From NCBI GenBank assembly GCA_964468435.1, contig CAYXVE010000017.1:1-64000 (forward strand): a stretch of 64,000 nucleotides of DNA, read 5' to 3'. The notes under the pieces are model-generated. The model searched no databases, was not told where the DNA came from, and was given only the letters and a program-made list of their open reading frames with translations. The stretch is from JBCCTX01 sp964468435 (lineage in GTDB: Bacteria > Bacteroidota > Bacteroidia > J057). Shown here piece after piece: positions 63,173 through 64,000 of the stretch. The position numbers and the translations under genes were made by a program. Every line of letters starts with the position of its first letter. Positions within the stretch are counted from its first letter, which is position 1.

Positions 63173-64000
63173 TTAAAATTTAATGCGTACCTGAAACTTG
63201 ATTTGGGATTCGTTATTGCCCGTAATGGCTTCCAGACTGGAAGTATTTACATTTCCACGATTGCTTTCTGGCAAAAAGGCATCTCCCGAACCATCAACCA
63301 GGAAAGATTTGTGAAGACGAGTCTGAGCAAACCGCAGCCACAACTCCAACCATCTCGTAGCTTTGTAGTTAAAAATCAAATAGTATCTGCTTCCTACACG
63401 GTAATATGGGGGAATGCTGAAGGCTCCTAATACATCATTTTCATATGCATAAATCCTGGCTGCATAATTCGGCGCATCAAATAAGGCATATCTCCCTATG
63501 ATTCTGAACTTATAACCAAATTTCCAACTGAGGTCCTGATAGATCAGAAATCCTTCATGAGTTTCATGGTCTCCCCGTTCAAACCAAGCAAACTGAGCGC
63601 GGGTTTTTACTGAGATATTTCTGGTCAGGCTACTTTGAAAATGTATTCTGAAGTCGTTTCTGCGAACGGGAACCAGATAGGTTACCTTTTGCCCTTCCTC
63701 CAGGCCACCAGCATTCTCCTCTCTGTTATCGGAGCGGAATCGGACATTTACTAACGTACCTCTACGTATTTTATAGTCGACTTGCATCATCACCTCGTAG
63801 CCTTTGGAAGGGAAGCTAGCTCTGAAACGATTCCAGGGGAAATAATACTGATCAAAATAAGTACTGATATTCCACTGAGGATTAACCTTAATATTTACTC
63901 CTGCATAGATCCCTGTTTCATTGCTGAGTGCTACGGGGCGTTCAGCAAAGACATATCCTTTGGAGGAATGGAAATCTTTGTCGAAGGAACGGAAAAGTAC
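63173..64000 (-). CDS. Outer-membrane beta-barrel domain protein (N-terminus beyond right edge)
   Basis: The minus-strand frame is open from 64000 down to the stop at 63173 (about 275 codons) with no in-frame stop, so the gene continues past the right edge; the GTG/ATG cluster near 63785-63793 is internal. The visible part is all amphipathic strands: GIYAGVNIKVNPQWNISTYF, DYKIRRGTLVNVRFRS, FRIHFQSSLTRNISVKTRAQ, WLELWLRFAQT, and a C-terminal IKFQVRIKF strand, as in barrel ends. It resembles the barrel part of large Bacteroidota helix-hairpin-helix-containing proteins, but that N-terminus is not visible. Confidence 0.65.
   Translation of the reverse strand, partial: VLFRSFDKDFHSSKGYVFAERPVALSNETGIYAGVNIKVNPQWNISTYFDQYYFPWNRFRASFPSKGYEVMMQVDYKIRRGTLVNVRFRSDNREENAGGLEEGQKVTYLVPVRRNDFRIHFQSSLTRNISVKTRAQFAWFERGDHETHEGFLIYQDLSWKFGYKFRIIGRYALFDAPNYAARIYAYENDVLGAFSIPPYYRVGSRYYLIFNYKATRWLELWLRFAQTRLHKSFLVDGSGDAFLPESNRGNVNTSSLEAITGNNESQIKFQVRIKF

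Overview
The window comes from a Bacteroidota chromosome, most likely a Saprospiria/Cytophagales-like marine or sediment heterotroph (inference). Evidence: TAnnTTTG-type -7 promoter boxes, a secreted subtilase with a type IX secretion (T9SS) C-terminal sorting domain, many short Bacteroidota-style lipoproteins, DUF4397/DUF4230/DUF1573/DUF5675 families, the Bacteroidota OstA-like protein, the PstS-like/TPR pair, and the nusB-DUF1573-yajC-YbbR-coaE neighbourhood. Base composition is moderate to AT-rich and genes are dense on both strands. I see no insertion sequence, prophage, CRISPR array or rRNA. One tRNA (Asn, GTT) is present.

Layout. 1-6.7 kb: a truncated repeat-built DUF4397 surface protein, a DUF4230 membrane protein, a lipoprotein resembling only the N-terminal accessory domains of alpha-L-rhamnosidases, and the PstS-like/TPR pair. 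7-16.1 kb: divergent moaC/moeA (molybdenum cofactor), metF, an AGCS amino-acid/Na+ symporter, an ABC-F ATPase, an XRE/S24 LexA-like regulator, a VanX-like D-Ala-D-Ala dipeptidase and a patatin phospholipase. 16.1-20.4 kb: OstA-like LPS-transport protein, a CHAT caspase-like protease fused to a degenerate kinase (the most unusual gene here), and a MarR regulator with a perfect palindrome upstream. 20.6-26.6 kb: a + strand run of lipoprotein, two PAP2 phosphatases, pyrG, tsaD, DUF5675 and TIGR02757.

26.6-33.3 kb: two giant divergent secreted proteins (T9SS subtilase; PD40/Ig-like repeat protein). 33.5-38.96 kb: GH3-like enzyme, GH18 chitinase-like enzyme, sulfotransferase, tRNA-Asn, radical SAM/SPASM protein. 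39-41.9 kb: a three-gene ECF sigma / membrane anti-sigma / secreted acidic protein operon. 42-48.8 kb: glycosyltransferase, TPR-like lipoprotein, TerC, SPOR-like protein, MoxR-type AAA ATPase, LuxE-like acyl ligase. 48.9-57 kb: copper P-type ATPase, outer-membrane barrel, Lon, an orphan LytTR response regulator overlapping nuoD, and a GmhB-like phosphatase. 57.3-64 kb: leucine dehydrogenase, nusB, NAD-type isocitrate dehydrogenase, DUF1573, yajC, YbbR-like, a 16-bp tandem repeat, coaE, a TIGR00725 protein and a beta-barrel protein cut by the right edge.

All family names are from reading the translations; no database search was run. Promoters and terminators are by-eye matches.
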